64,000 nucleotides of DNA from Pseudarthrobacter sulfonivorans (GCF_024391045.1 NZ_JANFCZ010000019.1:25480-89479); one strand, 5' to 3'. Numbered from the stretch's first letter, positions 9,358 to 19,985 are shown. Program-made: numbers and translations. The notes: generated by a model from the sequence alone, not told the origin.

Positions 9358-10929
9358 CTATATGTGGATAACCTTGCCGTCACCCGGACCGCCGCCCAGT
9401 GCGTCGCCGTCATCCGGACCGTCCAGGTGTTGCCCGTCATTCCGGTCGTCCCCATCCTGCAGCTCCGTGCGCTCCGCACGGTCTTCGGGGACGGCGTCAG
9501 CTTCCTGGCTCAGGGGAAGGCTGACCACCAAAGTGGCACCGCCGCCGTCGGTAGTGGCCACCCTGACGGAACCGCCGTGCGAACCGACGATGGCGGCCAC
9601 AATCGCGAGCCCCAGCCCGCTCCCACCCGTCTCACGGGTCCGCGACGTGTCGGCCCGGTAGAAACGCTCAAAGACCTTGGCTGCTTCCTCTTCCGGGATA
9701 CCGGGACCGTGGTCCCGGACCTCAACCACGGCCCGGCGCTGCCCGTCATCGGAGGTGCGGATGCCGACGGCCAGTTCGATGGGGCTGCCTTCGGGCGTGT
9801 AACGGAGCGCATTCCCGACGAGGTTTCCCACGACTTGACGCAGTTTGGCTTCGTCGCCCCGTACCGGCGCGGGCACCGCCGGGCCGCCGTCGAGCCCGGT
9901 CAGGGAGATGGAGCGGCTCCGGTCACTGGCCTGCGTGTCCACCACGGCATCGTGCGCGATCAGCTGCAGGTCAACGGGTTTCTGCTGAAGGGGACGCTGC
10001 TCGTCCAGGCGTGCCAGCAGCAGGAGGTCCTCCACCATGGACCCCATCCGTTTGGCTTCGCTTTCGATCCGTCCCATGGCCGTGGCCACGTCCTCGTCAG
10101 TGGCCAGGGCACCGTGGCGGTACAGCTCGGAGAAACCCCTGATGGTCACCAGCGGTGTGCGCAGCTCATGGGACGCGTCGGCTGCGAACCGGCGCATCCT
10201 GGCTTCGGACGCGGTCCTCGCAGCAAAAGCCGACTCGATGTGGGCCAGCATGGCATTCAGCGAACTGCCAAGCCGTCCCAGTTCAGTGTGTTGGTTGTCA
10301 ATGTCCACACGCCGGGAGAGATCGCCGGCGGCGATCGCGGCGGCCGTCTTCTCCACCCTCGCCAGGGGCCGGAACGACCTGGACACCGTCCAACTGGCGA
10401 TCAGTGAAGCCAGCAGGAGGGTGAGCAAACCTGCTACGCAGATCACCAGGGTGCCGTGTTTGAGGACGTCGTCTACGCTCTGCAGCGGCAAACCGATGAC
10501 CACCACGGCCAGGCGGCCGCCGCTGAGGACTGTCACGGCAACGACGCGCCAGTTCTGTCCGTCCGTGCCCCTGACCTGGTAAGGCTGGCTGCCGCGCTCC
10601 TGCGCCTCTTCCAAGGAAATGCTGTTGATGTCCGGCCGGATGTTGGCGTCTCCGCCGAACGGATAAGGCGCTTCGCCAGGAACAAAAAGGGTCAGCGAGT
10701 AATCGGTGGGGACCATGATCGGGTTGGGCGCCTGCAGCGGTGTGAACGAACGCTGCTTGCTCGCGAGGTCGACGGCGGCGTTCAGCTTGTCATCCACCTG
10801 CCCTACCAGGTAGCTGTGCAGCAGCGTCAGGGTGCCCGCGCCCGTGGCGGTCAGGGCAATAATCAGCAGCGCCATGATGATGGCGACCAGCTGTGACCTG
10901 AGGGAGGCCGACTTCCACCGCTGCAGCAA
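9358..10929 (-). CDS. Sensor histidine kinase (HAMP-HisKA-HATPase)
   Basis: 523 residues: membrane segment about 12-35, an extracytoplasmic sensor of about 120 residues, second membrane segment about 157-182, HAMP (about 183-235), HisKA with phosphorylated His near 254 (DASHELRTPL) and HATPase with N-box (VGNLVGNALRYT), DHGPGIP and GSGLGLAI motifs. The last 45 residues form an acidic Asp/Gly-rich tail with no family match. It starts two bases after the response regulator stop (10932), so both form one operon. The stimulus is unknown; it resembles the MprB/TcrY-like actinobacterial class. Confidence 0.93.
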   Translation of the reverse strand: MLQRWKSASLRSQLVAIIMALLIIALTATGAGTLTLLHSYLVGQVDDKLNAAVDLASKQRSFTPLQAPNPIMVPTDYSLTLFVPGEAPYPFGGDANIRPDINSISLEEAQERGSQPYQVRGTDGQNWRVVAVTVLSGGRLAVVVIGLPLQSVDDVLKHGTLVICVAGLLTLLLASLIASWTVSRSFRPLARVEKTAAAIAAGDLSRRVDIDNQHTELGRLGSSLNAMLAHIESAFAARTASEARMRRFAADASHELRTPLVTIRGFSELYRHGALATDEDVATAMGRIESEAKRMGSMVEDLLLLARLDEQRPLQQKPVDLQLIAHDAVVDTQASDRSRSISLTGLDGGPAVPAPVRGDEAKLRQVVGNLVGNALRYTPEGSPIELAVGIRTSDDGQRRAVVEVRDHGPGIPEEEAAKVFERFYRADTSRTRETGGSGLGLAIVAAIVGSHGGSVRVATTDGGGATLVVSLPLSQEADAVPEDRAERTELQDGDDRNDGQHLDGPDDGDALGGGPGDGKVIHI

Positions 10930-10931
10930 GG

Positions 10932-11645
10932 TCAGCGCTTCTCTGCCGTCCGCAGCACGTATCCCACGCCGCGTTTGGTCTGTATCAGGGCGGGGGCGTC
11001 CGGATCGATGTCCACCTTGCGCCGCAGGTAGGAGATGTAGGACTCCACGATGGACGCGTCGCCGTTGAAGTTGTACTCCCAGACGTGGTCAAGGATCTGG
11101 GACTTGGACAGGACCCGGTTGGGGTTAAGCATCAGGTACCGCAGGAGCTTGAACTCGGTGGGGGAGAGTTCGATGACGGTGCCGCCGCGCCGCACCTCGT
11201 GGGCGTCGTCGTCGAGCTCCAGGTCGTCCACGCGGATGATGGCGTCGTCGTCGTCCAGCAGCGGCTGGGTGCGGCGGAGGACCGCCCGGATGCGCGCCAC
11301 TACCTCGTCGAGGCTGAAGGGCTTGGTGACGTAGTCGTCCCCGCCCACGGTAAGGCCGGTGACCTTGTCCTCGGTATCGTCCTTCGCCGTCAGGAACAGG
11401 ACAGGGAAGTGCTTGCCCGAGGCCCGAAGCTTGCGGGTGACGGTGAAGCCGTCCATGTCCGGAAGCATCACGTCAAGCACTGCGAGGTCAGGGGCGTGAA
11501 GCTCGGCCGCGGCCAGGGCGTCCCGGCCGTTGGCAGCCGAGACCACATCGAAACCTGCGAAGCGCAGGGACGTGGACAGCAGTTCGCGGATGTTGGGTTC
11601 ATCGTCAACAACGAGGAGCTTGGCTTCAGGGCCGGTCTTCTTCAT
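10932..11645 (-). CDS. Response regulator, OmpR/PhoB family
   Basis: 237 residues: receiver domain with acidic pocket VVDDE (14-16), phospho-acceptor D58 (LAVLDVMLPDMDG), conserved T86/K88 (LFLTAKDD), and a C-terminal winged helix (VELSPTEFKLL-type, LSKSQILDHVWEYNFNGDASIVESYISYLRRKVD). A DNA-binding transcription factor controlled by the adjacent kinase. The start region carries an 11-bp tandem duplication (GGGAGCATGA twice), creating a four-codon minicistron whose TGA overlaps the true ATG. Confidence 0.95.
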   Translation of the reverse strand: MKKTGPEAKLLVVDDEPNIRELLSTSLRFAGFDVVSAANGRDALAAAELHAPDLAVLDVMLPDMDGFTVTRKLRASGKHFPVLFLTAKDDTEDKVTGLTVGGDDYVTKPFSLDEVVARIRAVLRRTQPLLDDDDAIIRVDDLELDDDAHEVRRGGTVIELSPTEFKLLRYLMLNPNRVLSKSQILDHVWEYNFNGDASIVESYISYLRRKVDIDPDAPALIQTKRGVGYVLRTAEKR

Positions 11646-11707
11646 GCTCCCATCATGCTCCCAGAATCTGTGAGTTTTCTGGATGACAGCTGTGGGTTGC
11701 GTGGGGC

Positions 11708-13360
11708 TTATGCCGCGCCCACATCCTTCGCGTCCAAGATGCGGTAGGCGTATCCCTGCTCGGCGAGGAAACGCTGCCTCTTGGCCGCGAAATCCTGGTC
11801 CAGGGTGTCCCTGGCCACCAGCGAGTAGAACCGGGCTGCACGTCCGTCCTTCTTGGGCCGGAGCAGGCGCCCCAGCCGCTGCGCCTCCTCCTGGCGGGAC
11901 CCGAACGAGCCCGACACCTGGATGGCCACCGAGGCCTCCGGCAGGTCGATGGAAAAGTTGGCCACCTTTGAGACCACCAGCGTGCGCACCTCGCCCGCAC
12001 GGAAAGCGTCGAAGAGTTTTTGCCGCTCCTTGACGGAGGTATCACCCTTGATGACAGGCGCGTCGAGGCGCTCGCCGATCTCGTCCAGCTGGTCGATGTA
12101 CTGCCCGATCACCAGCAGCTGCTCGCCTTCGTGCTTAGCCACGAGCTGCTCCACGATGAGGGTCTTGGACTCGGAGGTCGAGCACAGCCGGTACTTGTCC
12201 GCGTCCTCGGCCATGGCGTACGCCACCCGCTCGTCCCGGGGAAGGTCGACGCGGACCTCAACACAGTCGGCGGGGGCGATGTAGCCCTGGGACTCGATGT
12301 CCTTCCACGGCGCGTCGTACCGTTTGGGACCGATGAGGCTGAAGACCTCGCCTTCACGGCCGTCTTCCCTGACCAGGGTGGCCGTCAGGCCCAGGCGGCG
12401 CCGGGCCTGGAGGTCGGCCGTCATGCGGAAGATGGGCGCCGGCAGCAGGTGCACTTCGTCATAGATGATCAGGCCCCAGTCGTGGCCGTCGACGAGCTCC
12501 AGATGCGGGTACAGGCCACCGCGCTTGGTGGTGAGCACCTGGTAGGTGGCGATGGTTACCGGCCGGACCTCCTTGACCGCGCCGGAGTACTCACCGATTT
12601 CGTCCTCCGTCAGGGACGTGCGCTTGAGCAGTTCATCCTTCCACTGCCGGGCCGCCACCGTGTTGGTCACCAGGATCAGGGTGGTGGTGGAGCTTGTGGC
12701 CATGGCCGCGGCGCCCACCAGGGTCTTGCCCGCTCCACAGGGGAGCACCACCACCCCGCTGCCGCCGGACCAGAAATTCTCGGTGGCAAGCTGCTGGTAG
12801 GGCCGCAGCTTCCAGCCGTCCTCGTTAAGGGCGATCAGGTGCGGCGTGCCATCCACGTAGCCGGCCAAATCCTCGGCCGGCCAGCCGATTTTCAGGAGCA
12901 GCTGCTTGAGCTGGCCGCGCTGGGAGGAATGGACCACGATGGTTTCGCCGTCGATCCGGGGCCCTAGCAGGGGTTGGATCTTCTTGGCCCGGATCACTTC
13001 CTCCAGTACCGGGTAGTCATCGGTGCGCATGACCAGGCCGTGCTGGGGGTCCTTTTCCAGCCGCAGCCGGCCATATCTGGACATGGTTTCTTCGACGTCG
13101 ATCAGCAGCGAATGCGGCACCGGGAACCGCGAGTACTTGAGCAGCGTGTCCAGGACCTTTTCGGCATCGAGCCCGGCCGCGCGTGCGTTCCAGAGGCCCA
13201 ACGGCGTCAGCCGGTAGCTGTGCATGTGTTCCGGGGCGCGTTCGAGTTCGGCGAAGGGGGCGATCGCGTGGCGGGCCTCGGTTGCCAGATCGTGGTCCAC
13301 TTCGAGCAGGATGGTTTTGTCGCTCTGGACAATCAGCGGGCCGTCGTTCACGTAAGGCAA
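11708..13360 (-). CDS. DNA repair helicase XPB (superfamily 2)
   Basis: 550 residues. Helicase motifs: Walker A LPCGAGKT (about 206-213), DEVH box (301-304), GLTATLVREDG motif III and motif VI QEEAQRLGRLLRPK. The N-terminal about 170 residues match the damage-recognition/N-terminal region of XPB homologues, and the RED-like VREDGRE is visible. XPB unwinds DNA 3'-5'; the bacterial form is found in actinobacteria and its in vivo repair role is not settled. It lies four bases after the end of the upstream helicase-associated gene, so the two are translated together. Confidence 0.95.
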   Translation of the reverse strand: MPYVNDGPLIVQSDKTILLEVDHDLATEARHAIAPFAELERAPEHMHSYRLTPLGLWNARAAGLDAEKVLDTLLKYSRFPVPHSLLIDVEETMSRYGRLRLEKDPQHGLVMRTDDYPVLEEVIRAKKIQPLLGPRIDGETIVVHSSQRGQLKQLLLKIGWPAEDLAGYVDGTPHLIALNEDGWKLRPYQQLATENFWSGGSGVVVLPCGAGKTLVGAAAMATSSTTTLILVTNTVAARQWKDELLKRTSLTEDEIGEYSGAVKEVRPVTIATYQVLTTKRGGLYPHLELVDGHDWGLIIYDEVHLLPAPIFRMTADLQARRRLGLTATLVREDGREGEVFSLIGPKRYDAPWKDIESQGYIAPADCVEVRVDLPRDERVAYAMAEDADKYRLCSTSESKTLIVEQLVAKHEGEQLLVIGQYIDQLDEIGERLDAPVIKGDTSVKERQKLFDAFRAGEVRTLVVSKVANFSIDLPEASVAIQVSGSFGSRQEEAQRLGRLLRPKKDGRAARFYSLVARDTLDQDFAAKRQRFLAEQGYAYRILDAKDVGAA

Positions 13361-13364
13361 TCCT

Positions 13365-15893
13365 TCACTGGCGCAGTTCCTCTGCGGCCTCTACATCGAT
13401 GATGCGGTGGATGGAGAGCACACGCTCGGTTTCCTTGGCCGGATCGAAGACCCTGACGCGGCCGCCGCTTACGGAGAGGGGAACAACCGTTTCCAGGTTG
13501 GAATTCCCGTGGCTGTCCACCACGTTCATGCTCACCAGCTGCTTGAGCCGGATGGCCCGCTGCAGGGTCTCCAGACCCAGTTGGGTGGCTGTTTCGCCGG
13601 CACCCATGGCGGCCGGATGACTTCCCTTGCCGTCCGAGCGGCCATCTTCGCCGCCCTTGGCGACCGCCCGGCCGTCGGCGCTTCCGTTCCGCAGGACAGA
13701 AAGCTGGGCGGACACGTCCTCCGCCGCAGGCGCCGTCCGCGGCGCAGTGTAGACAGGCCGGGCGCTCCCGGGGGCGCCGGTGGTGCGCCGGAGCCGGACC
13801 AGCGCCGGCTCGGATTCTGCCACCGAAGGGGAGAAGCCCAGCCCGCGCAGGACATGGGCCGTCTCCCGCGGCGAGGCCGTGGAGACCAGCACAGTAGGGG
13901 CGATGCGGGCCAGCCCCAGGGCGGCAGCCCTCGATTCTGAGGCGAGCTCCAGGACCGCGGCCTCGTCATCGCTTTGGATAAAGCTGGCGGCCGGCCCCAC
14001 CCTGAGGCGGCCATGCCGGGAGGCCGTGTCCTCCACAAGGTATTCGAGTGGCTGCGGCACGGCGGTGGCGGAATGTTCACGGAGAAAGCCGAGCAGGGCG
14101 GCCGCGTCATGCCCGGCGTCGAGCGCGCGCCTGATGGAGTTGGTGGAGAACCGATAGATGGTGGCGGGACCCTGGCCTTCCGCGTCGGCCATCAGCAGGA
14201 GTTTTTCACTCAGGTCGGGAGCCAGGTAGCCCGGGGCGACGGCTGTAAGGTCCGCCTGGAGCAGGACGTGGTTGAGCGCGGCCGGCAGGTGTTCGCCGAG
14301 GATGCCCAGGGCCTCGTCCGGGTTGTCGTCGGCGATGGCGCTGCCCAGCTGGGTCAGGGCCCCGGAGCCCATCAGCCCCAGCAGTTCCGCTTCGGCCAGC
14401 ACACCTTTGATCAGGGAGCTGAAGCGCCGGGCCATCCGGGGCTGTGCCCATTCGGCCCGCTGCAGCACGGTTGCCGCGTCCAGCACCGGAGCCGTGCCGT
14501 CTTCCGCCCCCGCCTCGAGCGTGAGTTCGTTCAGTATCTCCAGGATCCGTTTCCGGACAATAGGGGCGTCGGGCCGCTGCGCCTCGGCGGAGAGCGCATT
14601 GACCGTGGTTCCGGCCAGGCCACGGTGTGCGGCGGAGGTGCCGGCTGGCCCGCTGACGGGCTGCCCCACCAGCGAAGGCACACGCTCGCTCGCGAGCCAG
14701 GCGTTGACCAGCCACAGCCATTGTTCCTGGCGGGTCAGCTCCAGCCATTCCAGTTGCGGCGGCTGCACCCAGGTGGAGGAGTCAACATCCAGGCGCAGCA
14801 GGCCGGCGAGTGCACTGAGTTCCAACAGGAGGCCGGCCGGGTGCTGTTCGATGCGCAACGTTTCGGCCAGCCGCTTCATTTCGCGGACCCCCACGCCGCC
14901 GCTGCGCAGCGTGGCCAACGGCTGCGCCCTGACCGCATGGAGGAGTTCGGCCACCAGCCGAAGCGTTTCGGCGATGGCGCCCAGCGCCGCATTCCGGCGC
15001 AGCGCAGCGGTGGTGCTGCCGAGTTCCGGAACCGGGGGCACAAGAGCGAAATCATTAATGATGGCACCGCCGCGCAAGGACAGGCCCACACTGTGCGGGA
15101 GCTCAACATGGGCGGCATCCAGCGGAACAAGGAGCCCCCGCGCCAGCAGCCAGTCGACGGGCCCGACGTCGGCGCCCTGGTGCGCCACGGACACTTTCCG
15201 TTGCGCCTGGGGCACGGCACCCATGGCCCAGTTTCGGAATTTGGCGAGTAACGCCGTCGTCCGTTCCGGGGCTCCCGCCAGGGCTTGGGCGAGCGCCTCC
15301 GGCGAGGACGTCCAGTGCTGCAGCGCGAGCGCTGCCTCCATGGGCGTAGTTGCCTCCTGGATGGCGACGCCGCTGCGGCGGAGTTCGGCCACGAGCTGAA
15401 CCACGCGCTGGGCAAACGCCGGCTGCAGCCGGACCAGTTCGGTGTAGCTGCGCCCCAGCCCGGCAGGATAGATGCCCACTACATCCTTGAGGCAACCCAC
15501 GGGCAGATAGTAGCGCTGCCGGTGCCCCGCAACAGGTGTTCCGTGCGGCGGTTCAGCCCGGTGAATCAGGGCCAATTCCTCGAGCGAGGCCAGAATGCGT
15601 TCCACCGCCGCGAGTTTGGACCCGGCAATGAGCTTTCGCACCCCCGCGGCCGACGCACTGTGTTCGGTGTCCGTATTAGTGCACAGGTGGAGTGTCTCCA
15701 GCACCTGCATCTGGGGTCTGTTCAGCCGCTCCAAAGCGCGCTGGACGCTGACCCGGGCGCTGGCCCTCGCCGCCAGCGCGGAAAAATCGGGGACCGGGGG
15801 AGACATCAGGTCCGGCCGCGCCGCAAAGAGAGCCCGCAGCGAGTCATCGCTGCGTGCCTCCAACTCTTTGCTGAGCGCGCGGATAAGGGACAT
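13365..15893 (-). CDS. Helicase-associated protein, XPB partner (Rv0862c-like)
   Basis: 842 residues, large and without Walker motifs. The N-terminal half has winged-helix-like segments (RALERLNRPQMQVLETLHL; GVREMKRLAETLRI), and the C-terminal region carries the conserved helicase-associated block (PQPLEYLVEDTASRHGRLRVG...; VLVSTASPRETAHVLRGLGFSPSVAESE) resembling the XPB/Ssl2 N-terminal domain, then a WYL-like ending (IRLKQLVSMNVVDSHGN, VVPLSVSGGRVRVFD). It occurs next to the XPB gene in M. tuberculosis as well, as I recall. A regulatory or loading subunit of XPB is inferred. Confidence 0.85.
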   Translation of the reverse strand: MSLIRALSKELEARSDDSLRALFAARPDLMSPPVPDFSALAARASARVSVQRALERLNRPQMQVLETLHLCTNTDTEHSASAAGVRKLIAGSKLAAVERILASLEELALIHRAEPPHGTPVAGHRQRYYLPVGCLKDVVGIYPAGLGRSYTELVRLQPAFAQRVVQLVAELRRSGVAIQEATTPMEAALALQHWTSSPEALAQALAGAPERTTALLAKFRNWAMGAVPQAQRKVSVAHQGADVGPVDWLLARGLLVPLDAAHVELPHSVGLSLRGGAIINDFALVPPVPELGSTTAALRRNAALGAIAETLRLVAELLHAVRAQPLATLRSGGVGVREMKRLAETLRIEQHPAGLLLELSALAGLLRLDVDSSTWVQPPQLEWLELTRQEQWLWLVNAWLASERVPSLVGQPVSGPAGTSAAHRGLAGTTVNALSAEAQRPDAPIVRKRILEILNELTLEAGAEDGTAPVLDAATVLQRAEWAQPRMARRFSSLIKGVLAEAELLGLMGSGALTQLGSAIADDNPDEALGILGEHLPAALNHVLLQADLTAVAPGYLAPDLSEKLLLMADAEGQGPATIYRFSTNSIRRALDAGHDAAALLGFLREHSATAVPQPLEYLVEDTASRHGRLRVGPAASFIQSDDEAAVLELASESRAAALGLARIAPTVLVSTASPRETAHVLRGLGFSPSVAESEPALVRLRRTTGAPGSARPVYTAPRTAPAAEDVSAQLSVLRNGSADGRAVAKGGEDGRSDGKGSHPAAMGAGETATQLGLETLQRAIRLKQLVSMNVVDSHGNSNLETVVPLSVSGGRVRVFDPAKETERVLSIHRIIDVEAAEELRQ

Positions 15894-15903
15894 CAGTCCA
15901 ACG

Positions 15904-16137
15904 TTACAGCCCGCCGGACTTTCCCGCCCGGCGCTTGCCGGCCACGCTGTCCAGGACCAGGAAGAGCATCAGGAGGAAGGCGACAGGCAATCCGTACAGG
16001 GCGGTGGACGTGACCCACACAGGGGCCGCGGCGCCGGCGAAGGCCAGGGCCATCACCGCCCCCACTGCCACGAGGGAAAGGACGGCAACTACCGCTGCGG
16101 AGATCATCAGGAGGCGCCGGTAACGCGAGGGTGTCAT
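15904..16137 (-). CDS. Small two-helix membrane protein
   Basis: 77 residues with two hydrophobic segments (about 8-33 and 42-64) and a basic C-terminus. No family recognised. It lies ten bases upstream of the XPB partner gene on the same strand and probably heads that operon. The ATG (16135-16137) is the only start compatible with the first helix. Confidence 0.7.
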   Translation of the reverse strand: MTPSRYRRLLMISAAVVAVLSLVAVGAVMALAFAGAAAPVWVTSTALYGLPVAFLLMLFLVLDSVAGKRRAGKSGGL

Positions 16138-16162
16138 GCACGTAACGCTAACAGGGCAGGGC

Positions 16163-16233
16163 GCGACGGCGGGGGTTGCCTACCGGTCTGACCTGCCGGT
16201 CTGACCATTCAGGCAGGGAGCCGCGACGGCGGG
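16163..16233. repeat. Short direct repeats in a divergent intergenic region
   Basis: CCGGTCTGACC occurs in tandem at 16183-16193 and 16196-16206 (13-bp period), flanked by two copies of GCGACGGCGGG at 16163-16173 and 16223-16233. The region lies between the small membrane protein and the second cold shock gene; no promoter boxes are convincing. Confidence 0.6.
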
Positions 16234-16395
16234 CGTGACGCAGCGCGCTGAAAGCGGTAATCCGCCCCCGGCAGGATAACCTTGAAGGAACAGACCAACA
16301 CGGTCCGTCGCTGTCATACCCTGAACCCGCACACAGGTGCGGATGCGGTGACTGCCGGCCGTGTCTCAAGACGCAGAACGAAGAAGGTTGATTAC

Positions 16396-16779
16396 GTGCC
16401 TACCGGCAAGGTCAAGTGGTATGACAAGGAAAAGGGTTTCGGATTCCTCGCGGGCGAAGACGGCCAGGAAGTTTTCCTGCCCAAATCGTCGCTTCCCGAA
16501 GGCGTCACGGAACTGAAGGCCGGCACCCGCGTTGAGTTCGGCGTCGCCGACGGCCGCAAAGGCGCCCAGGCGCTGGGCCTGCGGGTCCTGGACAAGACAC
16601 CGTCCATCGCCAAGGCCAAGCGGCCCAACGCCCGGGACCTGGCGCCGCTGGTGCAGGACCTGGTGAGTGTTCTGGACAACCTCTCCGGCACCCTGTCCGC
16701 GGGCAAATACCCGGAAGGCAACAAAGGCAAAGCCATCGCGGCGGCCCTGCGCAAGGTTGCCGACGAGCTGGACGTTTAG
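16396..16779 (+). CDS. Cold shock protein with C-terminal extension
   Basis: 127 residues: an N-terminal cold-shock domain (TGKVKWYDKEKGFGFLAGED; the second motif VFLPKSSL is diverged from VFVHxSAI) followed by a 60-residue helical extension (LAPLVQDLVSVLDNLSGTLS...AAALRKVADELDV). The longer frame from 16282 is rejected because the domain starts at GTG 16396, with AGAAGG about nine bases before it. This long type is common in actinobacteria next to DUF3027. Probably an RNA/DNA-binding protein with an added interaction helix. Confidence 0.9.
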   Translation: MPTGKVKWYDKEKGFGFLAGEDGQEVFLPKSSLPEGVTELKAGTRVEFGVADGRKGAQALGLRVLDKTPSIAKAKRPNARDLAPLVQDLVSVLDNLSGTLSAGKYPEGNKGKAIAAALRKVADELDV

Positions 16780-16788
16780 GCTTTGGCG

Positions 16789-17346
16789 ATGAACCCGGAA
16801 GCTGAACAGCCGGACACCATGGCAGGGGAGCAGGCGCCCGCTGGGGAGCATGCCGCTACGGCGCAACCACCCGCTGCTGCGCAGCCGGGCGCCAAGCCTG
16901 AGGCCAAACGCCGCGCCGGCGTGCCCGTGTGGCGGACCGGCAAGCCGGATGCTTTCCTCGCGGCTGCCGTCGACGTGGCCCGGACCGCCATCGAAGGCAT
17001 CACGGCGGCATCGGACATCGGGGCGCACATCGCGGCCAAGAGCGAGGGCGACCGTCTGGTCACCCACCTCTTCGAATCAAAGTTGCCCGGCTACCAGGGC
17101 TGGCAATGGTACGCGGTGGTGACCCGGAACTCCCGCTCCAAAGTGGTTACCGTCAGCGAGCTGGGCCTTCTCCCGTCCGCGGACTCCATCCTCTCCCCGG
17201 AGTGGGTGCCGTGGGCCGAGCGCGTCCGTCCTGAGGACGCCCAGGCCATGGAAGAAGAACCAGCCGGCCACGAGGAACAGGACGCGGACACAGCAAGCGA
17301 TCCCGAACCTGCAGGCGATACCGAACCTGCCGGCGAGGCTGACTAG
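16789..17346 (+). CDS. DUF3027 domain protein
   Basis: 185 residues from ATG 16789 (a TTG six bases earlier is possible). Low-complexity Ala/Pro/Glu N-terminus (1-45), then the DUF3027 core (WRTGKPDAFLAAAVDVARTAIEG; HLFESKLPGYQGWQWYAVVTR; VSELGLLPSADSILSPEWVPWAERV) and an acidic Glu/Asp-rich tail. Function unknown; the family is actinobacterial and sits beside cold-shock and serC genes in several genomes from memory. Nine bases separate it from the csp gene, so they share a transcript. Confidence 0.85.
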   Translation: MNPEAEQPDTMAGEQAPAGEHAATAQPPAAAQPGAKPEAKRRAGVPVWRTGKPDAFLAAAVDVARTAIEGITAASDIGAHIAAKSEGDRLVTHLFESKLPGYQGWQWYAVVTRNSRSKVVTVSELGLLPSADSILSPEWVPWAERVRPEDAQAMEEEPAGHEEQDADTASDPEPAGDTEPAGEAD

Positions 17347-17388
17347 GCAGTTGGCGACGCGCAGGGTTGAACAGCACGGAGGCCGGCC

Positions 17389-18741
17389 ATGATGTCCACC
17401 TTCAAATCCCTGCACATCCTCAATTACCGGATCTGGTTCCTCGGCGCCCTGGTCTCCAACATTGGAACCTGGATGCAGCGGACGGCCCAGGACTGGCTGG
17501 TGTTCGACCACCTGACGGATCAGGACGCAGGTGCCATGGGCATCACCATGGCACTCCAGCTGGGACCCCAGCTCTTCCTGGCTCCCGTTGCCGGACTGGT
17601 GGCGGACCGTTACAGCCGCAAACAGCTGCTCATCATCACCCAGTCGGCCATGGCCCTGCTGAGTACCGGGCTGGGCGTCCTGGTGGTTCTTGGCCTCGGC
17701 CAGTTGTGGCATGTCTATGGCTTCGCCCTGCTGCTGGGCATGGTGTCCGCGCTGGACGCGCCGGTCCGGCAGACCTTCGTTTCCGAGCTCGTCCGCGACG
17801 ACTACCTGCCCAACGCCGTCGCCTTGAACAGCGCCTCGTTCAACGTTGCCCGCATGATCGGGCCCGCGGTGGCAGGGATCCTCACCGTGGCAGTCGGCCC
17901 CGGTTGGGTGTTCCTGATCAATACGGCCACGTTCCTGGCCATGCTCGTGAGCCTGTGGCGGATCCCGACGGCGTCCTTGCGGCAGCTTCCCCGCGCAGCG
18001 GCCGGCAAGGGGCGCATCCGGGAGGGGCTGCGCTATGTGCGGTTCCGGCCGGACATCGTGGTGGTCCTGGTGGCGGTTTTCATTGTGGGAACGCTCGGGC
18101 TGAACTTCGTGCTGTTCATCGCCGCAATGGTGGGCACTGAATTCGGGCTGGATGCCAGCGCCTTCGGCCTGATGAATTCGATCATGGCGATCGGATCCGT
18201 CACCGGCGCCCTGCTGTCCGCCGGCCGGGGCAAACCCCGGTTGCGGATGATCTTCGGCGCGGCCGCTGCGTTTGGTGTGACCTCCGGACTGGCCGCGCTG
18301 GCCCCGGATTACTTCTGGTTCGGCGTAGCTTTGGTGCCGGTGGGGCTGTTTGCGATCACCATGATGACCAGCGCGAACGGTTACGTCCAGACCACCACCG
18401 ATCCGGTCATGCGGGGCAGGGTCATGGCCCTGTACATGGCCATCTTTATGGGCGGCACGCCCATCGGGGCGCCCCTGGTGGGGTGGGTGGCCAACGTGGC
18501 AGGGCCCCGCTGGTCGCTGTCCGTGGCCGCTGCCTCGGGGATCACCGCCGCCCTGATCGGCATGGTGTGGATCATCCGGGCACAGCAGCTCCGGCTCACG
18601 TTCAATAAGCGCGCCCGCGGCCTCCGCTACTTCCGCATCGTCTCCCACCTGGAGGAGTCCGGCGGCTCCGTCACCCATATGGGGGACACAGCAAACGGCG
18701 CCGCCCAGGACCAAAACCCGGACGACGCCGTCGAACGCTAG
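17389..18741 (+). CDS. MFS transporter (EntS/MFS_3-like)
   Basis: 450 residues with 12 hydrophobic segments, the loop-2 motif AGLVADRYSRKQLL and the MFS_3 opening (FRS-like LHILNYRIWFLGALVSNIGTWMQRTAQDWLV). The family includes drug and siderophore exporters; substrate cannot be read from the sequence. The ATG follows GGAGGCC, and the 42-base gap from DUF3027 is compatible with co-transcription. The last 50 residues are a hydrophilic tail. It converges on serC with 26 bases between stops. Confidence 0.85.
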   Translation: MMSTFKSLHILNYRIWFLGALVSNIGTWMQRTAQDWLVFDHLTDQDAGAMGITMALQLGPQLFLAPVAGLVADRYSRKQLLIITQSAMALLSTGLGVLVVLGLGQLWHVYGFALLLGMVSALDAPVRQTFVSELVRDDYLPNAVALNSASFNVARMIGPAVAGILTVAVGPGWVFLINTATFLAMLVSLWRIPTASLRQLPRAAAGKGRIREGLRYVRFRPDIVVVLVAVFIVGTLGLNFVLFIAAMVGTEFGLDASAFGLMNSIMAIGSVTGALLSAGRGKPRLRMIFGAAAAFGVTSGLAALAPDYFWFGVALVPVGLFAITMMTSANGYVQTTTDPVMRGRVMALYMAIFMGGTPIGAPLVGWVANVAGPRWSLSVAAASGITAALIGMVWIIRAQQLRLTFNKRARGLRYFRIVSHLEESGGSVTHMGDTANGAAQDQNPDDAVER

Positions 18742-18767
18742 CGAGTGCGCCTCACGACGCGCGGAAC

Positions 18768-19985
<1,218 letters not shown>

